Shown: positions 1 through 10,027 of the stretch, piece after piece
How positions within the stretch are numbered: position 1 is the first letter of the stretch
Layout of the letters: the number at the start of each line of letters is the position of its first letter
Origin: Ascidia mentula
Lineage: Eukaryota; Chordata; Ascidiacea; Phlebobranchia; Ascidiidae
DNA: 64,000 bases
Direction of reading: 5' to 3'
Assembly (NCBI GenBank): GCA_947561715.1
Contig: OX387199.1
Span: forward strand, 9,615,001 to 9,679,000
Notes under the pieces: generated by a model
The model's database searches: none
What the model was told of the DNA's origin: nothing
The model's input: only the letters and a program-made list of their open reading frames with translations
Made by a program: the position numbers and the translations under genes

Positions 1-188
1 TCTACTTGGGTGTCGCTACCCGTTTCTTCAAAATAACCTGGCTCTGGTATATCGCGAATGTGCGTTCTAAGCGGCGTGACAAAACCACCAGGCGTTTCTA
101 ACAATTGTTCATGCGCATCTGTGCCTTTTTGCTTACCCGACAGTTTCATAAATCGAGGTAAAAAGCTGTTAACCTTGGTCGTCGACAT
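1..188 (-). CDS. Unknown protein, N-terminal part only
   Basis: A reading frame opens with ATG at 188-186 and stays open to the left edge, giving 62 residues starting MSTTKVNSFLPRFMKLSGKQ. It is hydrophilic, has no signal peptide or membrane segment, and I do not recognise it. No splice signal or promoter could be assigned. It may be the start of another mobile-element protein, given the surroundings, but that is inference. Confidence 0.35.
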   Translation of the reverse strand, partial: MSTTKVNSFLPRFMKLSGKQKGTDAHEQLLETPGGFVTPLRTHIRDIPEPGYFEETGSDTQV

Positions 189-1249
189 AGTATAATAAAT
201 AAGGCAATTATTGAACAAAAATAGCGACAATTCAACTTGCGCAGTTATTAGATCAGAAGGTTAAATTTGCGTGTTCAAATATCACGTCGGGGTCACCAAT
301 TTCTGCAGGGACCTAAGTTTGCAGAGAAAAACACTGCCGTATATCTGACTCCTGAATCTATTAAAAACATCTGCCAAAGAAACTACCTTTGCGGCTTTTT
401 AATTATTACACAAAACGATAAACAAACATACCTTGGTTTAATACACGTACAATGTTTCTTAGCATGCGCGTAATTTGGTTCGTTCCCTCTCGTACTCTAT
501 CCGGTCTCTCCTGGCTTAAGGCCGTGCGACGGTATTTATAATATTTTCGAAAATGAGAAAAATGCGATTATTAAGGAACGTCGATTTCGAAATTAAAAAT
601 AAACCGATTAACACATCTGTGCGAGATTAACGCATCTGGCAAAATATAAACGAAGCGATTGACCTACATTGCATTTGCGCTTTGTACGGAATTTCAATAC
701 ACAAAAAATGACGTTTAAATAAAATAGTTTCTCTGCAGACGCATAAAAAACACATGAAAACAGTTTCACTAAGTACACTTTAACAACAGTGCCAACTCCA
801 GCAGACTATCACAGAGTGTATTTTTCCACATCTAACTTAAACAAGTACACTTGCAGAAATTGCATTTTTTGCATGCTGGCTGTATTCATAATTTAAAACA
901 TGGTGATACACCATTACAGCAACAATACCTTGAAAAATTTCATGAACATCTAAAACAGGGGACTGATCAATACACAAAGTTATTTTTAGTTGGTGTTGTG
1001 TAGATGGTCAAGTATTGCTGTTACTATTTCTGAAACTGTTGTATTTTTCTGTAATCAAACACATTTTGTTAGACTCTACATTAAAAATCAATTACTTCAA
1101 AATTAACATTTTTATTTTCAAAATAACATACCCTTGCTTCCTCTTAACTCAAACCCAGTGATGCTTTTCCCATGCGCACAAACTTTTACACAGCTTGCTT
1201 CCTTAATGCTGGAATGAGAAATCTGCAAATATTATAATATATTTCAACT
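189..1249. other. AT-rich stretch without assignable gene
   Basis: About 1 kb of AT-rich DNA with many stops in all frames. The 68-codon frame at 267-473 has no recognisable motif. I see no RNA gene, repeat array or terminal inverted repeat here. It may be further decayed flank of the MULE fragment that begins near 1250. Confidence 0.5.
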
Positions 1250-1557
1250 CCAACAAAGAAATTGAATGAGGGCCATTTTTTTAAATTTCCTTGGAAGGTT
1301 TAAAGCCCTTAATATGATCTGTAGTGTTTTGTTCCGCATCACAGCATTTATTTTTCTCGCATACCTTTGCTTTCTGTGGTGTATCATTTTTGAAAAGTTC
1401 ATGGGTGACATAATGTTTTAGGCTTCTCAGAATTCATTTCTCTTCAATACTGCCTACACGTTCTGTAACTGATTGATCAATTCTGGCAATTAATCTTTGA
1501 TCAACAGGTTGAAGAAATCTTGCAGCCTTAACTCACTTTCTCTAAAACATGATCTGT
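1250..1557 (-). pseudogene. Decayed MULE-type transposase, fragment interrupted by the IS3EU-like element
   Basis: The minus-strand translation parallels the MULE gene at about 14.3-14.6 kb. It has an FLQPVDQRLI segment matching FLQPVDKRLI there, and a degenerate HELFKN segment near 1390-1410. The frame has stops, so it is not functional. The piece ends at the ATGGTC target duplication of the transposon at 1564 and resumes at 6563, so the IS3EU-like element jumped into this copy. The left limit is approximate. Confidence 0.65.
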
Positions 1558-1563
1558 ATGGTC
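1558..1563. repeat. Target-site duplication, left (ATGGTC)
   Basis: ATGGTC directly precedes the TACGGTGGCC terminus and is repeated exactly at 6557-6562 after the mirror terminus. Removing the element and one copy joins sequence that aligns with the uninterrupted MULE paralogue near 14.6 kb, which supports a genuine insertion duplication. Confidence 0.85.
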
Positions 1564-1922
1564 TACGGTGGCCCACAAGTGCCACCGCGAAATATTAACG
1601 ATGCGCGAAATATATTTTCACTGCGCAAAATATATTTCGACTGCGCGAAATATTTTAAGACTGCGTGAAATATATTTTCACTGCGCGAAATATATTTCGA
1701 CTGCGCGAAATATTTTAAGACTGCGTGAAATATATTTTCACTGCGCGAAATATTTTTTCACCGCGCGAAATATATTTTCACCGCGCGAAATATATTTTCA
1801 CCGCGCGAAATATATTTCGACCGCTACAAATAAAATTTCGTAACATCGCGAAATATATTTTCACTGCGCGAAATATATTTACATCGCGCGAAATATATTT
1901 ACATCGCGCGAATTATATTTCT
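1564..1922. repeat. Left terminal inverted repeat with 20-bp tandem array
   Basis: The terminus has hairpin potential (GGTGGC ... GCCACC within 20 bp). It is followed from about 1601 by some 16 degenerate copies of TGCGCGAAATATATTTTCAC. The mirror array lies at 6268-6556. Such subterminal arrays usually serve as transposase binding sites; that role is inferred. Confidence 0.85.
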
Positions 1923-2058
1923 TGTGACGCAAAATGTAGTGGCTGGCCAGGTTCTCGTTGATTTCACTCCGTTCGTATTTTTGCACGACGGGTGACCGAC
2001 TATATCAGCTAAGTAAGCATTTACCTACTCCAGTTGTTGGCAGGGACTGTTCAACTGA

Positions 2059-3360
2059 ATGAATTGTTTAAATTGTGATCACTATGTGGGACTTGATCAT
2101 TCATTTTGTACCCATTGTGGCCATGGTAAGTGTGTTTGTATTGTGTATTTCCAGTTGGCCTACATTCATTGCAATTTTGTTATTTCGGTTTGGACAATAC
2201 AATTTTTCCTTGCAGGGACCACCTTTGATGAAACACACCTCATCACCCACTACTTTCAACTAGGATATGAACACTCTGAAATTTTGCATTTGTTGCAAAA
2301 TTACCACAATGTAACTTTCAGTTTGAGAACCTTGAAAAGACGCTTACAAGAAATGGGGCTGCATAGACGTGGTGCTTGGCAAAAAGATCCGAATATTATA
2401 AATGATGCTGAAAAACGAATCAAAGAAATTTTAGAAGGTCCATCTTCATGTGGGGGGTACCGTTCTGTGTGGCATGGTTTGGAGATGGAGGGTTTGAGAG
2501 TTCCAAGATCCTTTGTTGCAGAAGTTTTGAATAAAATTGATCCTGATGGCTGTGAACTCAGGAGGGGCCATCGTCTGAAGCGCAGAGAGTATAACAATCC
2601 AGGGCCTAATTATGCCTGGCATATAGATGGCTATGATAAATTAAAGCCATTTGGTTTTTCCATACATGCAGCCATTGATGGTTTTAGTCGTAAGGTCTTA
2701 TGGCTTCATGTTATACGCTCCAATAAATGCCCACACACTATAGCTTCCATGTACCTTAGAACTGTTTCACATGTACAAGGTTGTCCAGTGCAAATTGTGT
2801 CTGATTTGGGCACAGAAAATGGGATATTGGCAGCAGCACAGTGCTTTTTCAGAAACAGTATCAATGCACATCGATACGTTCCTTCATCAAGGAATCAGAG
2901 AATTGAAAGTTGGTGGTCAACATTGTGCAAGTTTCGTACTTCTTGGTGGCGAAACTTTTTTGGTGATCTCGAGTTTAAAGGTGTTGTTGATTATTCACTT
3001 CCTTTAAGCAAGGAGTGTGTGTGGTATTGCTTCTCCAAAGTTCTACAAAGTGACTTAAATTTTGTAATGGATCACTGGAATAGTCATCGAATACGAAAAT
3101 CAAGACACAATGTTATAGCTGGTCGCCCAAATTTACTTTACTTAATGCCAGAAAGGTATGGTGGAAGAGCAGACATGATAAATGCGGTCTCACAAGAGAA
3201 ATTTCAAGTGGCGTGCAATGATATTTCCCCACCCGAAGAAGTGAACGAATATGAGGAATATTTTGACTATGTTCGAACTGAACTTGGATTTGTCATGCCA
3301 ACCTCTTGTGCAGAAGCACTGGCAATGTACAAAGGGATAATGGAGGTTGCAAAAGAATAA
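2059..3360 (+). CDS. Integrase-core (DDE, rve-type) transposase
   Basis: Probable transposase of the surrounding element, acting on the terminal repeats. The 433-codon frame contains an in-frame 90-bp intron at 2126-2215 (GTAAGT ... TTGCAG) that removes 30 hydrophobic residues and leaves a 403-residue protein. It begins with a zinc ribbon (CLNC ... CTHCG) in a 67-nt first exon. A helical DNA-binding part follows, containing LRTLKRRLQEMGLHRRG. The retroviral-integrase-like core then shows HIDGYDKLKPFGFSIHAAID (first Asp, second Asp in AIDGFSR), SDLGTENG (catalytic Asp and Glu region) and RNQRIESWWSTL (a downstream Glu). The motif order fits eukaryotic IS3-like integrase proteins. It has no frameshifts, so it could be active. 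Confidence 0.85.
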   Translation: MNCLNCDHYVGLDHSFCTHCGHGKCVCIVYFQLAYIHCNFVISVWTIQFFLAGTTFDETHLITHYFQLGYEHSEILHLLQNYHNVTFSLRTLKRRLQEMGLHRRGAWQKDPNIINDAEKRIKEILEGPSSCGGYRSVWHGLEMEGLRVPRSFVAEVLNKIDPDGCELRRGHRLKRREYNNPGPNYAWHIDGYDKLKPFGFSIHAAIDGFSRKVLWLHVIRSNKCPHTIASMYLRTVSHVQGCPVQIVSDLGTENGILAAAQCFFRNSINAHRYVPSSRNQRIESWWSTLCKFRTSWWRNFFGDLEFKGVVDYSLPLSKECVWYCFSKVLQSDLNFVMDHWNSHRIRKSRHNVIAGRPNLLYLMPERYGGRADMINAVSQEKFQVACNDISPPEEVNEYEEYFDYVRTELGFVMPTSCAEALAMYKGIMEVAKE

Positions 3361-3964
3361 AAAGTCAAAGTACACAGCCATTTATGCATGTTTGTACTTC
3401 AGTATGTTGAACTTTGTTGTTAGTGCAAGTATGTTAATTGTCAAATTACATCAACAAACACAGGCAACTTTGTGAAAAATTGTTTTTTTACTCACTGATT
3501 AACAATCAGCGTACTGCACTACTAGAATCTAAAAGAGGTGGTTTGTAAATGCTAGGATACAAATCGAATTTTTTTCCCATTGTATTGCGAACAGATGATG
3601 GAATAGAAAAGTGTGAAAGACAGCATGCAGTGTAAATGAAGAAAAGTGAGTGCATAAATGTACAGTGGCAAGTAGCAGTGGCACAAAAATCTCACAATTA
3701 TGCAGCAGTACCTCAAAAATGCAATAGTAAGTGTCAGGTAAAAACAATTTTGGTATAAAAGGATGAAATACGTTTCACCAAAACAAACAGGAGGCAGTTG
3801 AATAAAAAAATAAAACACTAATTTTGCTTCGACAATGCTGACGGTCACGAACACAATAGTGAGTACGTAAAAAATATAAATTGCTGTTTTGCCATATAAC
3901 ACTTGAAACATGCAATGAAGTGACAACTACTTACGAATATAAACAATGAAATAGAATAATTTTT
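3361..3964. other. Intergenic spacer between convergent transposon genes
   Basis: AT-rich spacer between the ends of the transposase and HECT genes. Open frames here (minus 3529-3926) have no motif and composition typical of chance frames. It probably holds both 3' untranslated regions. Confidence 0.5.
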
Positions 3965-6131
3965 TCAATGTAAACCAAATGCCTGGCCATTGGACATTGC
4001 TGTAATAAAGATGGATTTGAAATCTTGAAGTTCTTCCATATGTTTTGTAGGGAGCGTAATTGTTTTCGCACATGCGCCAACAACAGGAAAACAGATGGTG
4101 TGGTTTGGGTTGTTGCTCATGCAGTCATGATTAAATTCCACAGATATGGACAAACTGTCACCAAATATTGGCCTATGTTTTTGGCCTGTTAGCCAACCTA
4201 GCACACCAGCTGGAGTACAATCAGCTGCTACAGTCATTGTCTCTCCAATATTTTCTACATTGACTTCATTTTCACTGTTAGTACAGCAGTAAGCCAAAAC
4301 CTCTTCTGTGGGGGCCCGAATACAGTTATCCTCAATATAGTTCAAGAAATCTTGAAAGTTATCCATTATCTTCTCCTCTACGCACCGCTTTGTGGAATTT
4401 TTTGAGGAATATTGCGGTTGCAGTAAACTTGACACATAATTGGCATCAACAGTCAATTTGCCTGGAATGAATAATGGTGCAAAAAGTAAGGCATTATTTT
4501 TGACAACATTGAACAAACCAAACAGACTCAGCCCTGAAGCAAACTCTTTGAGGTAGCAAAGCCGCTTATTAGTGATGCTTACCATGATTGTGCGACTAAT
4601 TTCACTAGCGCTATCAATATTGATTTTGCCTGTGTATCCATTTTCTGTAATTATGTCAGTATGAACAAGTGGTTCAGCACAAACTCTCTGTATCAGTTGA
4701 ACTTCATTCTCAGTAAAGTGTTGGTCAAGATTTAGTTTGGTTATATCAACTGAATCCATGTTAGCAAGAATTGTGAACACATTTGGGTGTAAGCAATGTG
4801 GAGCAGGCCCACCTTGCAGCTATTATTTCACCACATGCTTTGAAATGTCCATTTTGGACATGAAGCATTGAGTCAACTGGGGCACCATCAGGAAAGAATT
4901 GTTCACAAATACTTTGCAAAACAAGACTAAAGAACTCCTTAGCCATTGCACCAGAATCAATCCCCGTCTCACCTTGAAATTGGACAACCAATTTCTTTTT
5001 GGTTTCTCTTTTCCACAAGTTAAGTTGACGTTGAATATGAGCCCCACGGCGCACACAAATAAACAACTGGTCTAAATCATCAACCTTTTTATGCAACGAC
5101 TCTAGTGCAGCATTCAAATCATTGAATTTTTTGCCATCATGCCTTTCGAGTTTTGGGGCTAACAAATCACATTGATTGCCAATAATATTGTCCAGTTCAC
5201 TAGAATCAAAGTAATCAGTAAAATCAGGCAATGAACTTTGTAGAATAGAGGGAGATTGTTTTCCATTACTAGAGCATTCAATGTTACTTGAATCATTTGT
5301 TTCATCATCTTCACTGTCACATTCAAGTAGATATAACATGATCTTCTTGTAATCTTTACCAATGCTCTCCTTGTATTTGACTAGAGTGAATGGCTCATTT
5401 GTTCCAGGCAATACTTCAACAATTCGTCCATCTTTAAAAGCAAGATGGTATACTGCACCATGTCTTTGACTCTTTGGATAAAATTGAAAGTACCGTTCTT
5501 TGGCTTTATTCAGTATGGATTGAACACACTCTTTTCTTCCAACATTAATTATAATGGATTGACCCCGAACTGGCTTCAACTTAAAATCTTTCCCTCCATA
5601 TTCAAGCATGCCTATGTTAACACACACTTCCTCATTTTCATCCTTTTTCGACACTCTTTGCTTCCATTGTGAGCCTTTCATTGCTTTAAATTCACTAAAT
5701 GGCAAAATTTCTGTTGCACTTTTGCGTTTCATGGATGATGTACCTGTAGATTTTACATGTATTATTAAAGTTTTGTTTTGCAAAGTTAACCAAAGTTGTT
5801 CAGCTACAGGTTGTTTGGCATACTAACCATTTATACTGGAATTAACATTTTCCATCACAGAACCCTCATTTTCAGATTTAGACAAAGTAGGATGATTGCT
5901 GCCATGGGCTTTCTCTGCAACACAGAATCAATCTAATTATACTTGCACAATATTATTTTACTGGCATATATGTCTGTCTGATATATTAACATTTACAAGA
6001 ATGTTACCTCAAAACAACAGATTGACAAGCCTGATAAACGACAATTAAAGAATAAACCACTTACCGCGTCCGCAGTGTGCACAATACAAGTGTTCTTGAA
6101 AAAGTAGCCTTCCACAATTTGTACAGTACAT
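3965..6131 (-). CDS. HECT-type E3 ubiquitin-ligase-like protein carried by the transposon
   Basis: Three exons are visible: 6131-6065 (ATG, zinc ribbon CTNC ... CAHCG, phase-1 GTAAGT donor), 5914-5828 (TTGCAG acceptor, GTTAGT donor) and 5743 leftward (CTACAG acceptor). The large exon encodes a linker and then a HECT N-lobe (FQGETGIDSGAMAKEFFSLV, GHFKACGEII). After a frame change near 4810 comes the C-lobe (GPAPHCLHPNVFTILANMD ... ACAKTITLP ... GQAFGLH). A Cys sits where the HECT catalytic Cys is expected. The frame change has no splice signals and looks like a small deletion, so this copy is probably dead. It resembles the G2E3-like HECT family. Ubiquitin-ligase function is by family; its role in transposition is unknown. 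Confidence 0.75.
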
Positions 6132-6267
6132 TATTACAAATAGGGATAAAACACTCAAACTATTTTTCTATTTGAACTTTAATGCACAGACTATAGCATA
6201 TAGATGTACGTGAAAACTTGAAACAACTAGACTTCCCGCCAGGCATTTCTAATAAAAACTAACAACA

Positions 6268-6556
6268 TATTTCGCGCGAAGAAAATATACATCGCGCAGT
6301 GCAAATATATTTCGCGCAGTCAAAATATATTTCGCGCGGTGAAAATATATTTCGCGCAGTGCAAATATATTTCGCGCAGTCAAAATATATTTCGCGCGGT
6401 GAAAAAATATTTCGCGCAGTGAAAATATATTTCGCGATCTCGAAATATATTTTGCGCGGTGAAAATATATTTCACGCAGTCTTAAAATATTTCGCGCAGT
6501 GAAAATATATTTCGCGCTTCGTTAATATTTCGCGGTGGCACTTGTGGGCCACCGTA
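6268..6556. repeat. Right terminal inverted repeat with 20-bp tandem array
   Basis: Mirror image of the left array: repeated ATATTTCGCGCAGTGAAAAT-type units ending in GGTGGCACTTGTGGGCCACC then GTA. It is followed by the ATGGTC duplication. Confidence 0.85.
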
Positions 6557-6562
6557 ATGGTC
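6557..6562. repeat. Target-site duplication, right (ATGGTC)
   Basis: Exact copy of 1558-1563 immediately outside the right terminus. Confidence 0.85.
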
Positions 6563-6910
6563 GTCCTCTTTGGGGAAGCAAACACTGCCAGTTTGTTCCT
6601 TTATTAAGCGCTTGTCATTGTTTTGCAGCAAATGTTTTATGACAACACTTGTCTTTTTCAGTTTGGATGTACATTTTGAGACCAACTAAACATTTGTCGT
6701 CAAAATAACAATAAAATAAAGCAATTTACTTCCAACAAGTCAAAAAATACCTCAAACTGTGGGAACTTTATAATTTTCTGAATTACAATATTCGCCTTGC
6801 AATTTTTTTTTGTCCCTTGAATACACAAATGCTTTCTGCAAAAATTTGGGTGATCTTGTAACTGAAAAAGGAGAGCATTGTTTAACCATTTTCGATATAA
6901 AGACACATAT
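6563..6910 (-). pseudogene. Decayed MULE-type transposase, N-terminal fragment
   Basis: Continuation of the fragment at 1250-1557. The minus strand encodes LQDHPNFCRKHLCIQ, CKANIVIQKIIKFPQFEV and other stretches. These align with LQDHPNPCKKNLCVQ and CKAKLCIQEICKFPQFK in the MULE gene at about 14.78-14.90 kb. This Cys-containing N-terminal module resembles the domain seen in CARF-like and some MULE proteins. Stops and indels make it a relic. Confidence 0.65.
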
Positions 6911-7917
6911 ATACCTGTATAGGAATTGCAGCTCGACGTCTTTCGTTTTTTATTTTGTTACGGTCCTTTGAATGCTGACATTCCAAGACCATAGTTTGTA
7001 AAAACATACCCACTACAACATTGGCTGAATTTAGTAGGAAAATCTTTTGACATATTAACTGAACTAGTCAACAACAACAACCTGCAAATTTTGCTCATTT
7101 TTCTTCTGTGCTGGTTCTGATGTATTTGGGTAAAATTTGTAAATATGCTTAAAGTTTTGTGTTAAGCTAAACCATTTTACTCAAATTAATGTTTGTTGTG
7201 AACTTGTTCTTCACAATGTTCAAAAAACATCTTGCTTCCTGTGAAACACCTCTACTTTGGACAGATAGTTATCACATACTGACAAATATTGCGCCTGTTA
7301 AAATGCCAAAGTGATTCGAAGCACTCGGACTGGGTAATAATATATGGAATGCCAGCATCAATCCAGTGCACAGAGCTGTTACATGAATCTTTAAAAAAGA
7401 AACTCATTGACAAAAACAGTGTGAAGTGGAGTTTCAAAAAGAAAGTAGAATTTAACTCACCATATGATTTAATTGAAGACGGCTTTAAGGTTAGATCAAG
7501 TGATTTTTCAAAACTGAGGCTCATGCCACTGTCAAAGAATTCCAATTAATCAACCTTTTCCACAGTATTTGAATTTGTAAAATCAATCAAGGAAATTGAT
7601 ACTCGATCATAGCTGCTAAAGAAACATTACACCATTTAAATAAGAGTTACAGCACACCTGCACAACCTACCGTGTATCATCAGTAACACCTTCAGAAATT
7701 AGCAATCACCTTGGTATTGCCACGCAATGTTTAAATCACCGAGACTTACTAACGTCAATAATTGTCTTTTCCATGTTTCTCGTACAAAATCAGTTAAAAA
7801 GAATCTGAACAAACAGTTACAACCAACAAATCCAAAAGGAAACCTGCGGCGTCGCACAGCATGCCCTCTGCTACATGTGCGCAGCTTTTCCGCGAAATAG
7901 TAATCCTATGGAAGCAC
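6911..7917. other. AT-rich stretch, no assignable gene
   Basis: An 86-codon plus frame at 7289-7549 opens within non-repetitive AT-rich DNA. It shows no motif I recognise and no clear splice context. Nothing else stands out. Confidence 0.4.
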
Positions 7918-7920
7918 TAA

Positions 7921-9170
7921 CCCTGTTTACATGGCCAAGTCGACTTGAGCATCAAGTCGACTCGTGACCGGGTCACGTGATTTTCAAATTCGACGCGCGA
8001 AAACGACGAATTTACATGGGGCTTTTAAGTCAGCTTAAGTTAAGCTGTCTCGGGCTGACAGGCTGTAAATTCAGACTCTGTACTACATAAATTATCAATA
8101 TTTCTAATCTAAGCATGCAGAGAAAAGTTATTGGCAGTTAGTTTACGCAAATGCTTGCTGTAAATTGGTCCTTGATTATAATGTGAGTTTACTTTGCCAG
8201 ATATAATAGATGATTTAACTAGAAAGCCTGCTGCAACCCATATAAGGCTGCATTTTCCTGGAATGTGTTCACAACAACACCATGGTAAGAGTATTCAAGT
8301 GAAAATTTCATGTTTAGTAGTATTAATTATCTCTGTCCTTCTTCACAGGATCCTTTTCAGAAGCTGCCTAATCCCGTAATCCCATGTACAATTGAGTGTC
8401 AGAAAAGACTGAATGGAATGTTTCATACCAGCCCAATGTTAATTAATTTGAAACAAATATGCAGAAGATGTGATAGTTACATAACATAAACTTGTGTCAT
8501 GGCATTCTTGTCATATTTGTTTTTTTTGACAAACAGAAAAGATTTACATAAGCCTGCTTTTGTATTTTATGGTTGATTGTTGTTCACATAATCCTTGCAT
8601 AAATAAGATGCAGTAGCCTAAATATGAATAAACAACCAGTTTGCATTGACTTGTTATATTATAGCACATCCAGCAGCAAATGAAAACAGTTAACACAAGT
8701 GCATTTTTCTTTCAAGCAAGTGTCAGCATTCCTGCAATGCATTTGTTTCCTTCAGGTCCTCAAAACGAATGTTGCTTTTTTGTATCTTGATGCTTGTACA
8801 ATTCATTTAACACTTGCGCAGTATTTATCAAATTTAACTCGAGTAAGCACATCCTTCTCGCCCCTGCAGCATAGAGCATACTCACGTAGTTGCACTAAAA
8901 CTAGTTTATTACTTTTAAGGTTTATTGTAAACAGCAAACCCTCAACGCACAACCTCATAAACAAATTACCTAATCCCAACTTCTTCGCGGCACTAGTCGC
9001 AACTGGGTTTAAGCTGACTTAATCGCTTAAGCTGTCCCGTAAACCACTCTCCGCGTTAGATCGAAGGCCGAGACGGCTTAAGACGCTTGCCTTTTTCTCT
9101 TCGCCGAAAACGAGAGAGTCGGATCGGCGAGTCAGCTTCGAAGCCGTCTTAAACCGTCATGTAAACGGGG
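7921..9170. mobile_element. Putative non-autonomous inverted-repeat element, about 1.25 kb
   Basis: The left end CCCTGTTTACATG and right end CATGTAAACGGGG are inverted repeats with one mismatch. The flanks TAA (left) and TTA (right) extend the symmetry. Inner ends are GC-richer and full of short palindromes (AAGTCGACTT, GCTTAAGC-like). The middle is AT-rich and has no transposase frame. The TAA/TTA edges could be part of the termini or a degenerate 3-bp duplication, so the superfamily is not assigned. Confidence 0.5.
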
Positions 9171-9173
9171 TTA

Positions 9174-9600
9174 CTGACGCACGACGCTAACCGACGCATG
9201 GCAAAACCCATTGTGACCGCACAAACAAGGTTTGCGTCAGTTATGCGTCTGACTTTCGGAGGAGGTGTAAGTGTGATAACCCATTGAACTGAAGTAACCT
9301 CTTGACGCATGAGGGTTTTCCCCATATCGCCCGTCCGTGAGGTGGTTTAAGTGTCTACCGTGTGTTTAGTTTAACACACTTACGTAGACAACCCGGGTGA
9401 CACAAACGTGGATGTTTTGGAAGGGAAAAAGGCATGTCCTTTTTTCTCGTCCCTCTCTTTCTCGCGCACATCCATGCGGTTGGGTTCTTTGGCGGGAACT
9501 TGCAGGTTGTGGCGTCTGGGTTGCTGTTTTGCCAGTAATGATGTTGAATTTAAAACTTGTGTTGTTTTTTATTTCGTGGATAGGAAAAATGAATTTCCAA
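9174..9600. other. Possible 5' region of the micro-exon gene
   Basis: A GC-richer stretch with two overlapping plus frames of 82 and 148 codons reading across about 9.4-9.7 kb. It may include a promoter or first exon for the transcript unit inferred downstream, but I cannot choose a start. TTTAACACACTTACGTAGAC near 9370 lies just upstream of the frames. Confidence 0.3.
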
Positions 9601-9623
9601 AACTGCAAAGTATACAAAATTTT

Positions 9624-9681
9624 CTGCACAACACCCGGGGCGCCTCCTGTGCCTGAGGTTCCAGCCCCGGGTGTTGTGCAG
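9624..9681. repeat. 18-bp perfect inverted repeat (hairpin)
   Basis: CTGCACAACACCCGGGGC at 9624-9641 pairs perfectly with 9664-9681 across a 22-nt loop. The loop itself contains CCTC ... GAGG. It lies just upstream of a CAAAG/GTAAG donor-like site at 9705/9706, so it may sit in an exon. Confidence 0.8.
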
Positions 9682-10027
9682 AACAACAACCCCCAAACAG
9701 CAAAGGTAAGATTCTTTTTTTCTGTAATTGATGTGGTTGCATTTTTGTTTTTCAGAAAAAAAGTTTACCAAAGGGGTATTAAGTGGAATATGTTTTTTTT
9801 CTGTTTTGATTATATTTGCAATTTATTACAGATTCCTCAGTAAAAAAGAGTTTGAGAGGTTGCAGGAGTAAGTAAAACTTGTGAAAACAACTAATATATG
9901 TATACCCTAATTTCTTTTTTTTTAGTTTGGAAAAAATTCCAAAATCGTCAAAGAAAGTGCTTGTTGATCTCCAATTATGTAGCCTACCTATTGTGACATA
10001 GTGGTTACCAATAAGTTTTGTTTACAG

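Larger units (their letters stand above)
1564..6556. mobile_element. IS3EU-like DNA transposon with HECT cargo gene, 4,993 bp
   Basis: A complete element bounded by inverted termini starting TACGGTGGCCCACAAGTGCC and flanked by a 6-bp direct duplication. The termini lead into arrays of a roughly 20-bp CGCGAAATATA-type repeat in inverted orientation. Inside lie two convergent genes: an integrase-core transposase (+) and a HECT-domain protein (-). The rve-type DDE core and 6-bp duplication fit my memory of the IS3EU superfamily, but the superfamily name is inference. The transposase frame looks intact. The HECT gene appears frameshifted. Confidence 0.8.

Noticed and set aside
1593..1922. CRISPR array or bacterial repeat interpretation of the short repeats
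   Set aside because: Units are contiguous without unique spacers, are mirrored at the other transposon end, and the window is clearly eukaryotic.
1568..1961. Repetitive frames such as REIYFHCAKYISTARN through the left terminal array
   Set aside because: Translation of the 20-bp DNA repeat. The array is palindromically mirrored at the other end and is non-coding.
9397..9843. A 148-codon plus frame as a complete protein
   Set aside because: It reads through a probable GTAAG donor and the intron after it, and its C-terminal half has intron-like composition.
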